DNA of 53,954 bases from Sneathiellales bacterium (GTDB lineage: Bacteria; Pseudomonadota; Alphaproteobacteria; Minwuiales; Minwuiaceae), in assembly GCA_026992315.1 (NCBI GenBank), contig JALXAG010000151.1, positions 1 to 53,954 on the forward strand, given 5' to 3'. Position numbers and translations under genes: made by a program. Positions 1-7,570 of this stretch are shown one piece after another. Positions within the stretch are counted from its first letter, which is position 1, and each line of letters begins with the position of its first letter. Below the pieces are notes generated by a model. That model saw only the letters and a list, made by a program, of their open reading frames with translations, did no database searches and was not told the origin of the DNA.

Positions 1-30
1 GCATGGGGCCGGCGGGGGACGCTTTGTTTT

Positions 31-1008
31 CTACAGGGGCCGGCGGTTTTGCCACAGGGCGGCGGCCTGAACATCCGCTTCCGGCGGGGTGGCGGCACGC
101 TTGCACAACAGCAGGCCGATGGCGGCGGTGGCTGTGATCGTGGCTTCGACATGTTTATCGCCGATCGTGCCGTTCCACAGGGCAGGCAGGTCTGAGAGCG
201 CATAATCGCGATCGCCGTGCCAGCCCTTCTCAATAATCGGCGGCAGTTCCGTTTCCCGGGCTTTTCCGTCTGCCACCATGTACAGGGCACATTTCTTTTC
301 GGGGCGGCGCTCCGCCTCTCCGCCGGCGCCCTTGAGCACGGCAAAGGCCGGTTGCCGCAGATGCAGGGCCGCCTGCTGCTGGAGGGTGCGGAATCCGGGA
401 TGGAAGACGCCGACGAATTGCGCCGGGGCCTGCAGCGGGTTGAACAGCCGTGCCAGGGCATTGGCCGGGCTGCGCAGGCCGAGAACGGGCCGCAGACACA
501 GCAGATGGTACAGAGGCGGGCACAGATCGGCCAGATTCATGAAGGCGATGTTTTTATCCTGCATCGCCTTGTCCGCATCCTTCAGGTCGCGGCAGCAGCG
601 GATGCCGAGCGTGGCGGCGCCTTGTTCGGTCAGGCTTTTTTCTCCGGCCACGGGGCTGGCCCCGTGGAGGAAAACACGGATGCCGTTCTGTGCCAGCAAC
701 AGGGCGGCGAGCAGGAACCATGGCTGGCCGCGGCTGCGCCCCGACGCATAGGATGACCAGTCGAGATCGGCGGCAAGGGAGGGCGGCGGCAGGATTTCAC
801 GCAGGGCCATGGTGAAGCCGGCCAGTTCTTCGGCCGTTTCGCGCTTGTAGCGCATCAGCATCAGAAAGGCCCCCAACTGTTCACGGGTCACGCCCCCGTT
901 CAGGATCATGCGCATGGCTTCCTGCGCCTCTTCGGCGCTCAGATCCCGCGCCCGTCCCGGGCCCCGCCCCAACGGACGGATGTATTTTGCAAACGGATGT
1001 TCCTTCAT
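31..1008 (-). CDS. TrpD2/YbiB-like glycosyl transferase family 3 protein
   Basis: About 325 residues resembling the TrpD2/YbiB branch of the anthranilate phosphoribosyltransferase fold. The N-terminal helical domain (about 20-75, with EQLGAFLMLMRYK) is followed by a catalytic-type domain. That domain carries SYASGRSRGQPW and VFHPGFRTLQQQAA, which are YbiB-type signatures; I do not see the GTGGD PRPP loop of true TrpD. YbiB proteins are known as nucleic-acid-binding proteins linked to DNA damage, so a role in tryptophan synthesis is unlikely, and no trp gene is nearby. I chose the ATG giving MKEHPFAKYIRPLGRG, where family members begin; the ORF track extends 30 residues further. It lies downstream of the etf-hbd unit but behind that unit's terminator, so it should have its own promoter. 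Family assignment fairly sure, function uncertain. Confidence 0.8.
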   Translation of the reverse strand: MKEHPFAKYIRPLGRGPGRARDLSAEEAQEAMRMILNGGVTREQLGAFLMLMRYKRETAEELAGFTMALREILPPPSLAADLDWSSYASGRSRGQPWFLLAALLLAQNGIRVFLHGASPVAGEKSLTEQGAATLGIRCCRDLKDADKAMQDKNIAFMNLADLCPPLYHLLCLRPVLGLRSPANALARLFNPLQAPAQFVGVFHPGFRTLQQQAALHLRQPAFAVLKGAGGEAERRPEKKCALYMVADGKARETELPPIIEKGWHGDRDYALSDLPALWNGTIGDKHVEATITATAAIGLLLCKRAATPPEADVQAAALWQNRRPL

Positions 1009-1199
1009 TTTCCCGCTCTTACCCTTTCTCGGCTTCACAGACAATACGATAACGCCGGGTGGGGCAACCATTGCGGATGCAACAATCCATGTGGACAAGC
1101 CTTCACGAAATCGTTAGCCTTTGTCGTCACGACGGATCATCCGCATGGTGAATGGGGGATGATTCGGGTTTCCGGCGCGCCGCCCTGCGGCCGACGCCG

Positions 1200-1232
1200 A
1201 CGCCTGTAGCTTTGGGGGGAGGCTACAGGCGT
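1200..1232. repeat. Perfect 11-bp inverted repeat in the trpD2 upstream region
   Basis: Arms ACGCCTGTAGC and GCTACAGGCGT enclose an 11-base loop containing six Gs in a row. No T-run follows on either strand, so it is not a standard terminator. It sits about 190 bases upstream of the trpD2-like start and could be in its leader RNA or be an operator. The rest of the 1009-1427 gap shows no convincing gene; the ORFs listed there have biased, low-complexity translations. Confidence 0.45.
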
Positions 1233-1427
1233 ATTCATTTTCAGCCCCGGTCGGATCGTGACCTGCCGTTGGCCTGTTTCTGCCCGTGGCGTTTGCCTGC
1301 GATGCTGGCCCCTCTCTCTGCCGTGCTCCTCTGCCGCTGCCCGGCAGGTGTTTCTGCCCCGATCTTTCCTGTCTGCCGCTTTGCTTTTCGCCGGTCGCTC
1401 CGGCACGGAGTCTAGCGCATGCGGGCA

Positions 1428-1456
1428 TGAAAAACCCCCGCAAGCAACGGGGGTTT
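1428..1456 (-). terminator. Rho-independent terminator after hbd
   Basis: Read on the minus strand, AAACCCCCG and CGGGGGTTT pair across a 7-base loop (TTGCTTG) and run into TTTTTC. It begins about 45 bases past the hbd stop codon, so it ends the etfB-etfA-hbd transcript. Confidence 0.85.
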
Positions 1457-1499
1457 CTCCAGTCTTATCAGTATCGCCGACGGTACCGGTCTGGCGCCT

Positions 1500-2372
1500 T
1501 TAGCGGGTCGGAACTGGCGTTTCCCCGCGATAATCGTAGAAGCCGCGCCGGGTTTTCTGGCCGAGCCAGCCGGCTTCGACATATTTGACCAGAAGCGGGC
1601 AGGGACGGTATTTGCTGTCGGCAAGCCCGTCATAGAGCACCTGCATGATCGCCAGGCAGACATCGAGGCCGATGAAATCGGCAAGCTGGAGCGGTCCCAT
1701 CGGGTGGTTGGCACCCAGGCGCATCGCCGTGTCGATGGAATCGACCGATCCGACCCCCTCATAGAGGGTATAGATCGCCTCATTGATCATGGGCAGCAGG
1801 ATGCGGTTGACGATGAAGGCCGGGAAATCCTCCGAATTGGCGGTGGTCTTGCCCATGCGTTCGGTCAGGGCGCGGATTTCCTGGAAGGTTTCATCGTCGG
1901 TCGCAATACCCCGGATCAGCTCCACCAGCTTCATCACCGGCACCGGATTCATGAAATGCATGCCCATGAATTTTTCCGGCCGGTCGGTGACGGAGGCCAG
2001 CCGCGTGATCGAGATCGACGAGGTATTGGTCGCCAGCAGCGTATCGGGGCGAAGCAGGGGGCACAGATCGGTGAAGATCTTGCGCTTGACCGCCTCGTCC
2101 TCGGTCGCTGCCTCGATCACGAGGTCGACGTCGCTCAGCATCGACATGTCGAGGCCCGTCTTGATGCGGGCGAGTGCGGCGTCCCGGTCGCTTTCGGACA
2201 ATTTGCCCTTTCTGACCTGACGGGCAAGATTGTTCCTGATGATGTCCATGGCCCGGTCCAGGGCTTCCTGTTCCCGGTCGATGAGAACCACATCCAAACC
2301 GGATACGGCACAGACATGGGCAATGCCGTTGCCCATCTGTCCCGCACCAATGACGCCGACTTTCTCGATCAT
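1500..2372 (-). CDS. hbd: 3-hydroxybutyryl-CoA dehydrogenase
   Basis: NAD(P)-dependent oxidation/reduction of 3-hydroxyacyl-CoA and acetoacetyl-CoA in short-chain fatty-acid or polyhydroxybutyrate-linked metabolism; cytoplasmic. The 290-residue protein has the usual length. It opens with a Rossmann motif GAGQMGNGIAHV, then ATNTSSISIT and the FMGMHFMNPVPVMKLVE segment that carries the catalytic histidine, and ends with the C-terminal dimer domain (RLGANHPMGPLQLADFIGLD). The start has a good AGGAAAAAAC ribosome site. It lies eight bases after etfA, so the three genes form one unit: EtfAB accepts electrons from an acyl-CoA dehydrogenase (not in the window) and Hbd acts two steps later. Terminated by the hairpin at 1428-1456. 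Confidence 0.95.
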   Translation of the reverse strand: MIEKVGVIGAGQMGNGIAHVCAVSGLDVVLIDREQEALDRAMDIIRNNLARQVRKGKLSESDRDAALARIKTGLDMSMLSDVDLVIEAATEDEAVKRKIFTDLCPLLRPDTLLATNTSSISITRLASVTDRPEKFMGMHFMNPVPVMKLVELIRGIATDDETFQEIRALTERMGKTTANSEDFPAFIVNRILLPMINEAIYTLYEGVGSVDSIDTAMRLGANHPMGPLQLADFIGLDVCLAIMQVLYDGLADSKYRPCPLLVKYVEAGWLGQKTRRGFYDYRGETPVPTR

Positions 2373-2380
2373 GTTTTTTC

Positions 2381-3310
2381 CTATAGGGCTTCTTCGAGTT
2401 CAGGCAGGGCCTTGAACAGATCCGCCACCAAGCCGTAATCGGCGACCTGGAAGATCGGGGCTTCCTCGTCCTTGTTGATGGCGACGATGATTTTCGAATC
2501 CTTCATACCAGCAAGATGCTGGATTGCGCCGGAAATGCCAACAGCAATGTACAGTTCCGGGGCGACAACCTTGCCGGTCTGGCCGACCTGCATGTCGTTG
2601 GGCACGAAACCGGCATCGACGGCGGCGCGGCTGGCACCGACCGCGGCGCCGAGCTTGTCGGCGATGCGGTTGAGCATTTCGAAATTCTCGCCCGACTGCA
2701 TGCCGCGGCCGCCGGAGATGATGATCCGGGCCGATGTCAGTTCCGGACGGTCCGACTGGGTCAGTTCGGCACCGATGAAACGGGATTTTCCGGGATCCTC
2801 GGCCGGTTCCACCTCGACGATTTCTGCGTTGCCGTTACCGGTTTCGGCCTTGGGGAAGGCCGTGGTGCGCACGGTGATGACCTTCTTGGCATCGCTGCTC
2901 TGTACCGTGGCCATGGCATTGCCGGCATAGATCGGCCGGACGAAGGTATCGCCATCGACCACGGCGGTGATATCGGAAATCTGCTGCACATCCAGCAGTG
3001 CCGCCGCACGCGGCAGCATGTTCTTGGCCGAAGTGGTCGAGGGGGCGAGGATATAATCGTAATCCGCGGCCAGTTTAACCACCAGCGGCGCCAGTGTTTC
3101 GGCCAGGGGATGTTCATAGATCGGCGCATCGGCCAGAAGCACCTTTGCCACACCGTCGATTTTGGCGGCTTCCTCGGCAACGGCGCGGGCATTGGAACCG
3201 GCCACCAATACGTGAATATCGCCACCGATTTCCTTGGCGGCGCTGACGGCGTTCAGAGTTGCCGGCGACAGGGCGGCATTGTCATGATCGGCGATAACGA
3301 GAATGGACAT
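2381..3310 (-). CDS. etfA: Electron transfer flavoprotein subunit alpha
   Basis: The FAD-carrying subunit of ETF, which passes electrons from acyl-CoA and other dehydrogenases to ETF:ubiquinone oxidoreductase. At 309 residues it has normal length. The C-terminal FAD domain is clear ([39 protein letters not shown], and [19 protein letters not shown]). Its ATG overlaps the etfB stop by one base (TGATG arrangement), showing translational coupling with etfB. Housekeeping ETF type rather than FixB of nitrogen fixation, judged by neighbours (hbd) and absence of fix genes. Confidence 0.96.
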   Translation of the reverse strand: MSILVIADHDNAALSPATLNAVSAAKEIGGDIHVLVAGSNARAVAEEAAKIDGVAKVLLADAPIYEHPLAETLAPLVVKLAADYDYILAPSTTSAKNMLPRAAALLDVQQISDITAVVDGDTFVRPIYAGNAMATVQSSDAKKVITVRTTAFPKAETGNGNAEIVEVEPAEDPGKSRFIGAELTQSDRPELTSARIIISGGRGMQSGENFEMLNRIADKLGAAVGASRAAVDAGFVPNDMQVGQTGKVVAPELYIAVGISGAIQHLAGMKDSKIIVAINKDEEAPIFQVADYGLVADLFKALPELEEAL

Positions 3311-4059
3311 CAGATCACCCCAGCTTCGTTTTTCAACTTATCCACCAGTTCGGCCACATCGGCAACCTTGACACCGGCTTCGCGTTTCGGCGGCTCCTCG
3401 ACCTTGAGGGTTTTCAGCCGCGGCGTGATATCGACGCCGAGATCGGCGGGCGTCTTTTCCTCGATCGGCTTCTTCTTCGCCTTCATGATATTCGGCAGCG
3501 ATGCGTAGCGCGGCTCGTTCAGGCGCAGATCGGTGGTCACGATTGCGGGCAGGTCCAGCTCGACGGTTTCAAGGCCGCCGTCGATCTCGCGGGTGATGCG
3601 GGCCTTGCCATCGGCGATTTCGACCTTGGAGGCAAAGGTCCCCTGCCCCCATCCGGTCAGTGCCGCCAGCATCTGGCCGGTCTGGTTGCTGTCATCGTCG
3701 ATGGCCTGCTTGCCGAGGATCACCAGATCCGGCTTTTCCTCATCGACGATGGCCTTCAGCAGCTTGGCCACCGCAAGGGGCTGCAATTCATCGTCGCTCT
3801 TGACCAGAATGCCGCGGTCGGCACCCATGGCCAGGGCCGTGCGGATCGTTTCCTGACTTTGGGCCGGGCCCATGGACACGGCAACGACTTCAGTGGCAGT
3901 CCCGGCCTCCTTCAGGCGAACCGCCTCTTCAACGGCGATTTCATCGAAAGGATTCATGGACATCTTCACATTGGCAAGATCAACGCCGGTGTTGTCTGCC
4001 TTGACGCGTATCTTGACGTTGTAATCAACGACGCGCTTGACGGCGACGAGAACTTTCAT
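3310..4059 (-). CDS. etfB: Electron transfer flavoprotein subunit beta
   Basis: AMP-binding partner of EtfA. It begins [19 protein letters not shown], contains [17 protein letters not shown] and the ETF beta signature region ([31 protein letters not shown]), 249 residues. The ORF track starts four codons earlier at a GTG; I prefer the ATG because it has CAGGAACCC directly upstream and matches the family start. It is the first gene of etfB-etfA-hbd. A TTGACA promoter lies about 185 bases upstream, leaving a leader that contains the 28-bp repeats. Confidence 0.95.
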   Translation of the reverse strand: MKVLVAVKRVVDYNVKIRVKADNTGVDLANVKMSMNPFDEIAVEEAVRLKEAGTATEVVAVSMGPAQSQETIRTALAMGADRGILVKSDDELQPLAVAKLLKAIVDEEKPDLVILGKQAIDDDSNQTGQMLAALTGWGQGTFASKVEIADGKARITREIDGGLETVELDLPAIVTTDLRLNEPRYASLPNIMKAKKKPIEEKTPADLGVDITPRLKTLKVEEPPKREAGVKVADVAELVDKLKNEAGVI

Positions 4060-4122
4060 GGGTTCCTGCACTCCAATGGTTTGCGCATGGCTTCGAAGCT
4101 GGGCTCAAAGCGCTGGGTCCTG

Positions 4123-4200
4123 CGGGCTACTGCCCGCCGCTTATCAACATCGGGCCGATGCCCGCCACTCATCACAATCGGGCGACACCCGTCACGTGAA
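4123..4200. repeat. Imperfect 28-bp tandem repeats in the etfB leader
   Basis: Two full units (4123-4150 and 4151-4178) share CGGGC-N4/5-GCCCGCC-N-CT-ATCA; a third partial unit starts at 4179 with CGGGCGACACCCG. Each unit contains a short CGGGC/GCCCG inverted repeat, so the transcribed leader could fold into consecutive small hairpins. They lie between the predicted promoter and the etfB start. No ORF covers them convincingly. Confidence 0.6.
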
Positions 4201-4243
4201 AACGGCCGGAGCGATCCCTGCCGTCCTCATCATTGTGCGATGC

Positions 4244-4272
4244 ACGATAATGACAGGCCACAGGGCTGTCAA
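4244..4272 (-). promoter_or_regulatory. Predicted sigma-70 type promoter for etfBA-hbd
   Basis: On the minus strand a perfect TTGACA (-35) is followed after 17 bases by TATCGT (-10, 4 of 6). It points at etfB and would give a leader of roughly 175-180 bases. Prediction from sequence only. Confidence 0.5.
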
Positions 4273-4414
4273 TCGCCTCTAACGGTCGTTCGGGCGATGG
4301 AGGGACCCTGAGAATTCCTGTGCATTACGGCTTCATCCTTACCCGTTATGCCGTCAAAAGTCACGCGGCAGAAGAAGGCCGGCGTCCGGATGCGACCCCC
4401 TGCCGCAGCGTCCG

Positions 4415-4984
4415 TCAGCGCCCCTGGCCGGGAACCCAGAGAATGTCATGCTTGCCGTTGTCGTTCAGGCGGCGGGAGAGAACGAAAAGAAAATCCGAGA
4501 GCCGATTGGCATATTGCAGGGCAACAGGATTGATCTTTTCACCCTCAGCCAGGGCGGCGATCAGCCGTTCGGCACGGCGGATGATGGTGCGGGCCATGTG
4601 CAGATGCGCTGCCGCCGGGCTGCCGCCGGGCAGGATGAAGCTGTTCAGGGGAGGCAGTTTTGCGTTGATTTCGTCGATCCGTTCTTCGAGCCAGGTGACC
4701 TGTGCCGCCGTCATCCGCAGCGGTGGATGGCGGTATTCCTCCTGTTCGGGCACGCACAGATCGGCGCCAAGATCGAACAGGTCGTTCTGAACACGGGCCA
4801 GAAAGGCCGTTTCCGGTTCGCCTTCGTCCATGAAGGCCCGGGCCAGGCCGATGGCGGCATTGGCTTCATCGACCGTGCCATAGGCGTCGATGCGCAGATC
4901 GTGTTTCGGCTTGCGGCTGCCATCGCCAAGGGAGGTCTGTCCCGCATCGCCGCCGCGGGTGTAAATTCTGGTCAGGCGAACCAT
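4415..4984 (-). CDS. pduO: PduO-type ATP:cob(I)alamin adenosyltransferase
   Basis: Transfers the adenosyl group of ATP to cob(I)alamin to make coenzyme B12. The 189-residue protein starts MVRLTRIYTRGGDAGQTSL, the classical ATP-binding N-terminus of the PduO family, and has the later RIDAYGTVDEANAAIG and cobalamin/ATP-site region (RTIIRRAERL, ANRLSDFLFVLSR). The ORF track adds over 100 out-of-family residues upstream; the correct ATG has AAGGG seven bases before it and lies two bases past the stop of the twin-TM gene. It is the last gene of the cbtB-cbtA-TTP-pduO run and so probably falls under the upstream cobalamin riboswitch, which fits a B12-assimilation job. Confidence 0.95.
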   Translation of the reverse strand: MVRLTRIYTRGGDAGQTSLGDGSRKPKHDLRIDAYGTVDEANAAIGLARAFMDEGEPETAFLARVQNDLFDLGADLCVPEQEEYRHPPLRMTAAQVTWLEERIDEINAKLPPLNSFILPGGSPAAAHLHMARTIIRRAERLIAALAEGEKINPVALQYANRLSDFLFVLSRRLNDNGKHDILWVPGQGR

Positions 4985-4986
4985 GT

Positions 4987-5184
4987 TCAGCCCTTGTTGA
5001 CGTAAAAGGCCAGGGCCAGCAGGGCAATGGCCAGAAACTGCAGCCCGACCCGCCAGCGCATCAGCAGATTGCCGTATTTGCGGTTGAATTCGCCGTTCTG
5101 CGCCAGCCCCAGGACGCCGGCGATCAGAACGCCGAGCACGGCGGCCAGCGCCAGTCCGACAGCGATGTTGATCAGCAGAACCAT
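4987..5184 (-). CDS. Small twin transmembrane (HIG1-like) protein
   Basis: A 65-residue protein made of two hydrophobic helices (about 3-27 and 43-62) joined by a polar stretch NGEFNRKYGNLLMRWRVG. This matches the alphaproteobacterial twin transmembrane/HIG1-like family, which commonly precedes the cob(I)alamin adenosyltransferase gene. HIG1 proteins are otherwise known as respiratory supercomplex assembly factors; why it sits here is unknown. Its stop is two bases from the pduO start, so the two are coupled. Confidence 0.75.
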   Translation of the reverse strand: MVLLINIAVGLALAAVLGVLIAGVLGLAQNGEFNRKYGNLLMRWRVGLQFLAIALLALAFYVNKG

Positions 5185-5317
5185 GAACCGAGTTTATCCC
5201 ATATAAGGCCGCAAGGGCAGTGCTAAATGGCAGGAGGATCGGTGAAGACGAAAGGGCAGGGCCGCCTGCGCCGCCCTGCCGGATCATTGTTTCGCGGGTC
5301 ACTCCGCTTTCCGCGCG

Positions 5318-6058
5318 TTATCCCGCGAGAGCGTCGTTACCGCCGAAACGGGCGAACAGGGTGCCGTTCAGCCAGCCCATGACCGCCCAGAACAGGGCTG
5401 TAACCACCAGCGACGATGCGGTGAACTGGGCTGCCAGCTCAGGCGGGGTATTGCCGCCGATTTCCGCCGGATGCGGTGCGCCGATCACATGAGGCAGGGC
5501 AATGACGGCCAGCCCGAGGATGTTCAGCACCCACTGGCTGCGGAAGAAAATCAGCCACAGCCCGGTGGCGGTACAGGCAACGGTAAGCGCCCACCAGCCC
5601 TGCCGCAGGGGCAGATCGGCCGCAATGGCACCGGGAGCCTCGGGCGGCAGGCCAAGGGCCGGCGCCAGGGCAAAGGCGGTAAAGCCGGCAATGCCCCAGA
5701 GCAGGCCGGTGCGGCCGTTTACCGGGCGGCCGTGCAGGGTGAACGCGGCAACGAGCAGAAGCGAGAAGCCGATGCCTGCGATGGTATTTGCCCCCAATGT
5801 ATATAAGGAGCGCTCAATCCCATCGGCCGGAGACCATTCGCGTTCCTGATGCTCGGCCACACTGCCGGAACTGGCGAGAAAGACCTGCGCCTCTCCCTTC
5901 AGGCCAGGCAGGGAATAGGCCGCTTTTTCCGGTCCGCCATTCTCGTACTCTTCGGCATGAAGGATCAGCGGTGTGGTGGTGAATTCCTGAACGAGCGATA
6001 TGATCAGCCCGGCCAGGAACCCCGCCAGCAAGGCGGTGGTAAAAACCTTACGGATCAT
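5318..6058 (-). CDS. cbtA: CbtA-type cobalt transporter subunit
   Basis: Predicted six-TM cobalt permease of the CbtA family, 246 residues. Hydrophobic helices are visible at about 3-24, 88-110, 122-142, 157-173, 178-196 and 214-236, with the family motifs APALGLPPEAPG and LPHVIGAPHP in between. Family knowledge: CbtA with the small CbtB forms a B12-regulated cobalt uptake system in proteobacteria. Only eight bases separate it from cbtB. A 133-base gap follows before the twin-TM gene, with no terminator seen, so read-through to pduO is likely. Confidence 0.92.
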   Translation of the reverse strand: MIRKVFTTALLAGFLAGLIISLVQEFTTTPLILHAEEYENGGPEKAAYSLPGLKGEAQVFLASSGSVAEHQEREWSPADGIERSLYTLGANTIAGIGFSLLLVAAFTLHGRPVNGRTGLLWGIAGFTAFALAPALGLPPEAPGAIAADLPLRQGWWALTVACTATGLWLIFFRSQWVLNILGLAVIALPHVIGAPHPAEIGGNTPPELAAQFTASSLVVTALFWAVMGWLNGTLFARFGGNDALAG

Positions 6059-6066
6059 CGCCTGGC

Positions 6067-6252
6067 CTAATGGCAGGGAAAGGCAATGGCATGCCGCGCA
6101 TCATGGGCGGCATTATGGATGGTGGAGGAACCGGCAAAGCCGATGCCGAAAATCAGAATAAGCCCGAACCCGAGCGCAAGCGCCGCGGGCAGATAGCGGT
6201 TCGATGCCCAGATGCCGGCCTGCCGGCCGTGATCGATGGTTCTGGTCGTCAT
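6067..6252 (-). CDS. cbtB: CbtB cobalt transporter accessory subunit
   Basis: A 61-residue single-TM protein whose C-terminus is rich in potential metal ligands (HNAAHDARHAIAFPCH), the hallmark of CbtB; the histidines probably capture cobalt for CbtA. The ORF track begins 12 codons upstream; I chose the ATG with a CGGAG ribosome site eight bases before it (MTTRTIDHGRQAG). First gene after the cobalamin riboswitch. Confidence 0.93.
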   Translation of the reverse strand: MTTRTIDHGRQAGIWASNRYLPAALALGFGLILIFGIGFAGSSTIHNAAHDARHAIAFPCH

Positions 6253-6340
6253 AAGCAAAACTCCGTTGTGATCGGTTGTCAGGATCACACCGCAAACGGA
6301 AAATCCGCGCCCCGGCGCACCCCGCCCCGTGGCATGCAGT

Positions 6341-6562
6341 GTGTCCGCAGGCAGGTTTCCTGGCTTGCGCCTCAGCGCCCTGCTTCGCCTTCCCAGGCCC
6401 GACGGTAAAAGCCGCCATGCCCAGTGGCATGTTGAAGCAGAACTCCGCGCGTACAGTTGCGGGGGCAGCCATGGCTGACGGCAAAATCAATATCGATGCA
6501 TCAATATCGAATGCCGTTCCCATGTTCCCTTTTCCGTCTGGCCCGGGGGCTGACGGAACCTG
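6341..6562 (-). ncRNA. Cobalamin riboswitch
   Basis: On the minus strand the leader shows the ordered landmarks of the B12 riboswitch: AAAAGGGAACATGGGAA near the 5' end, CCCGCAACTGT, the B12 box-type GCCACTGGGC, CCTGGGAAGGC, and AAGCCAGGAAACCTGCC closing the core. It lies about 90 bases upstream of the cbtB start and about 22 bases downstream of a predicted transcription start. When adenosylcobalamin is plentiful it should repress cbtB and, by read-through, cbtA, the twin-TM gene and pduO. Boundaries are approximate. Confidence 0.95.
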
Positions 6563-6590
6563 CGAACATTTCCCCAAACAGGGAATGCCA

Positions 6591-6619
6591 ATCTTATGGC
6601 CGATAAAGGGAATTGTAAA
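6591..6619 (-). promoter_or_regulatory. Predicted promoter of the cobalamin riboswitch transcript
   Basis: Minus-strand TTTACA, 17-base spacer, TAAGAT. Transcription would start near 6584, just before the riboswitch core, so spacing supports it. Confidence 0.6.
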
Positions 6620-6692
6620 TACAAACGGCATCGGTGATGCCGGAGTATGGCGTTTGCGCAGCGAGCGGACGCTGATCGTGGCGATGACGGTG

Positions 6693-7238
6693 CTATGAAC
6701 GCAGCTGCAGGGCGCCGAGAATCGTATCGACCGTTCCGTCCGGACCGGCGAGGGGGCAATCGACCGAAGCGAAGGAAAGGAAATCCTTACCGCGAAAGCC
6801 GAGCGAGCCGCGGCACACCCATGCCGTGCGACTTTCGGCCACCTGCTCCAGGTAGCGGGCGAAGGCGGCCAGTTCGGCAGAGGCATCGCTGGTGGAAAAC
6901 ACCATTCCGCGTTGTGACGTGCCCATCAGCCGAACCACTTCCTCACCGTTCAGCCGGTACTCCCAGATATTTTTTTCCAGGCGGTGCAGCATGAACAGAT
7001 GCGGTGCCAGGCGGAAATGTTCGATGATATCGAAATCGCTGCGGCAGGGGATGTCCTTTCCCCTGCTGCGTTGCCACCATTCGTACAGGGCGCGGACATG
7101 GCAGGGCGCATCGCCGATATCGCCGGAGACCGGGCGGCGGGAAACATCGCGGAAGGCGGTATGGGTATCGGCTTCGCGATCGGCGCCGGTGGCGAAAGGA
7201 TCCGTCATCACGGTTTCATGCACCTGTTTCCAATCCAT
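6693..7238 (-). CDS. PAS domain protein (PAS_5-like)
   Basis: About 181 residues resembling the short stand-alone PAS_5 proteins common in alphaproteobacteria. Visible features are the LYEWWQRSRG-type opening, a PAS-like core (RLEKNIWEYRLNGEEVVRLMGT) and a final beta-strand segment ending in LGALQLRS. No output domain is present, so its partner is unknown. Start is ambiguous: a TTG three codons upstream, this ATG, or an ATG ten codons further in; none has a strong ribosome site. It is transcribed away from the FabF-like gene. Confidence 0.65.
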   Translation of the reverse strand: MDWKQVHETVMTDPFATGADREADTHTAFRDVSRRPVSGDIGDAPCHVRALYEWWQRSRGKDIPCRSDFDIIEHFRLAPHLFMLHRLEKNIWEYRLNGEEVVRLMGTSQRGMVFSTSDASAELAAFARYLEQVAESRTAWVCRGSLGFRGKDFLSFASVDCPLAGPDGTVDTILGALQLRS

Positions 7239-7570
7239 GTGTGGCAACCAATCTATGCGTGGTAAAATCTATTCCCGCCATGGCCGGAACCGGTGGCTGC
7301 TACGCTGTTTGGACGCCTTCCGGGGCCGGGATATTGCGGAGGCAGGCGCTTATATCATTCAATCTGTGGCTGTAAACAGAAAAATAAAGGCTTCAGGTCG
7401 ATTTTTTGTGCTTTGCCGGAATAAAACGGTAGCCCGCTCCCGGAAATTTGATCGACATTCCGGGGAATGCCTTTTTCTGTTGCTGTCATCGGTTGTGATC
7501 GCGGGTGAAGGCTCTTGATAAATATGCATATGCATATAAATTCATCCGGACAGCAATCCAGGAGGCCGCC
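7239..7570 (+). promoter_or_regulatory. Intergenic control region of the FabF-like gene
   Basis: This 332-base gap holds no convincing gene. Three features stand out: an inverted repeat CATTCC-GG-GGAATG at 7456-7469; a possible promoter TTGTGA (7493-7498), 17 bases, TGATAA (7516-7521); and a perfect 16-bp palindrome ATATGCATATGCATAT at 7522-7537 immediately beside the predicted -10 box. A palindrome at that place is a good operator candidate for the MarR-type regulator encoded just past the FabF-like gene. Inference only. Confidence 0.5.

Noticed and set aside
1114-1443. 109-codon minus ORF between hbd and the trpD2-like gene
   Set aside because: It spans the hbd terminator and the inverted repeat and its translation is Arg/Ala/Gly-rich without domain features.
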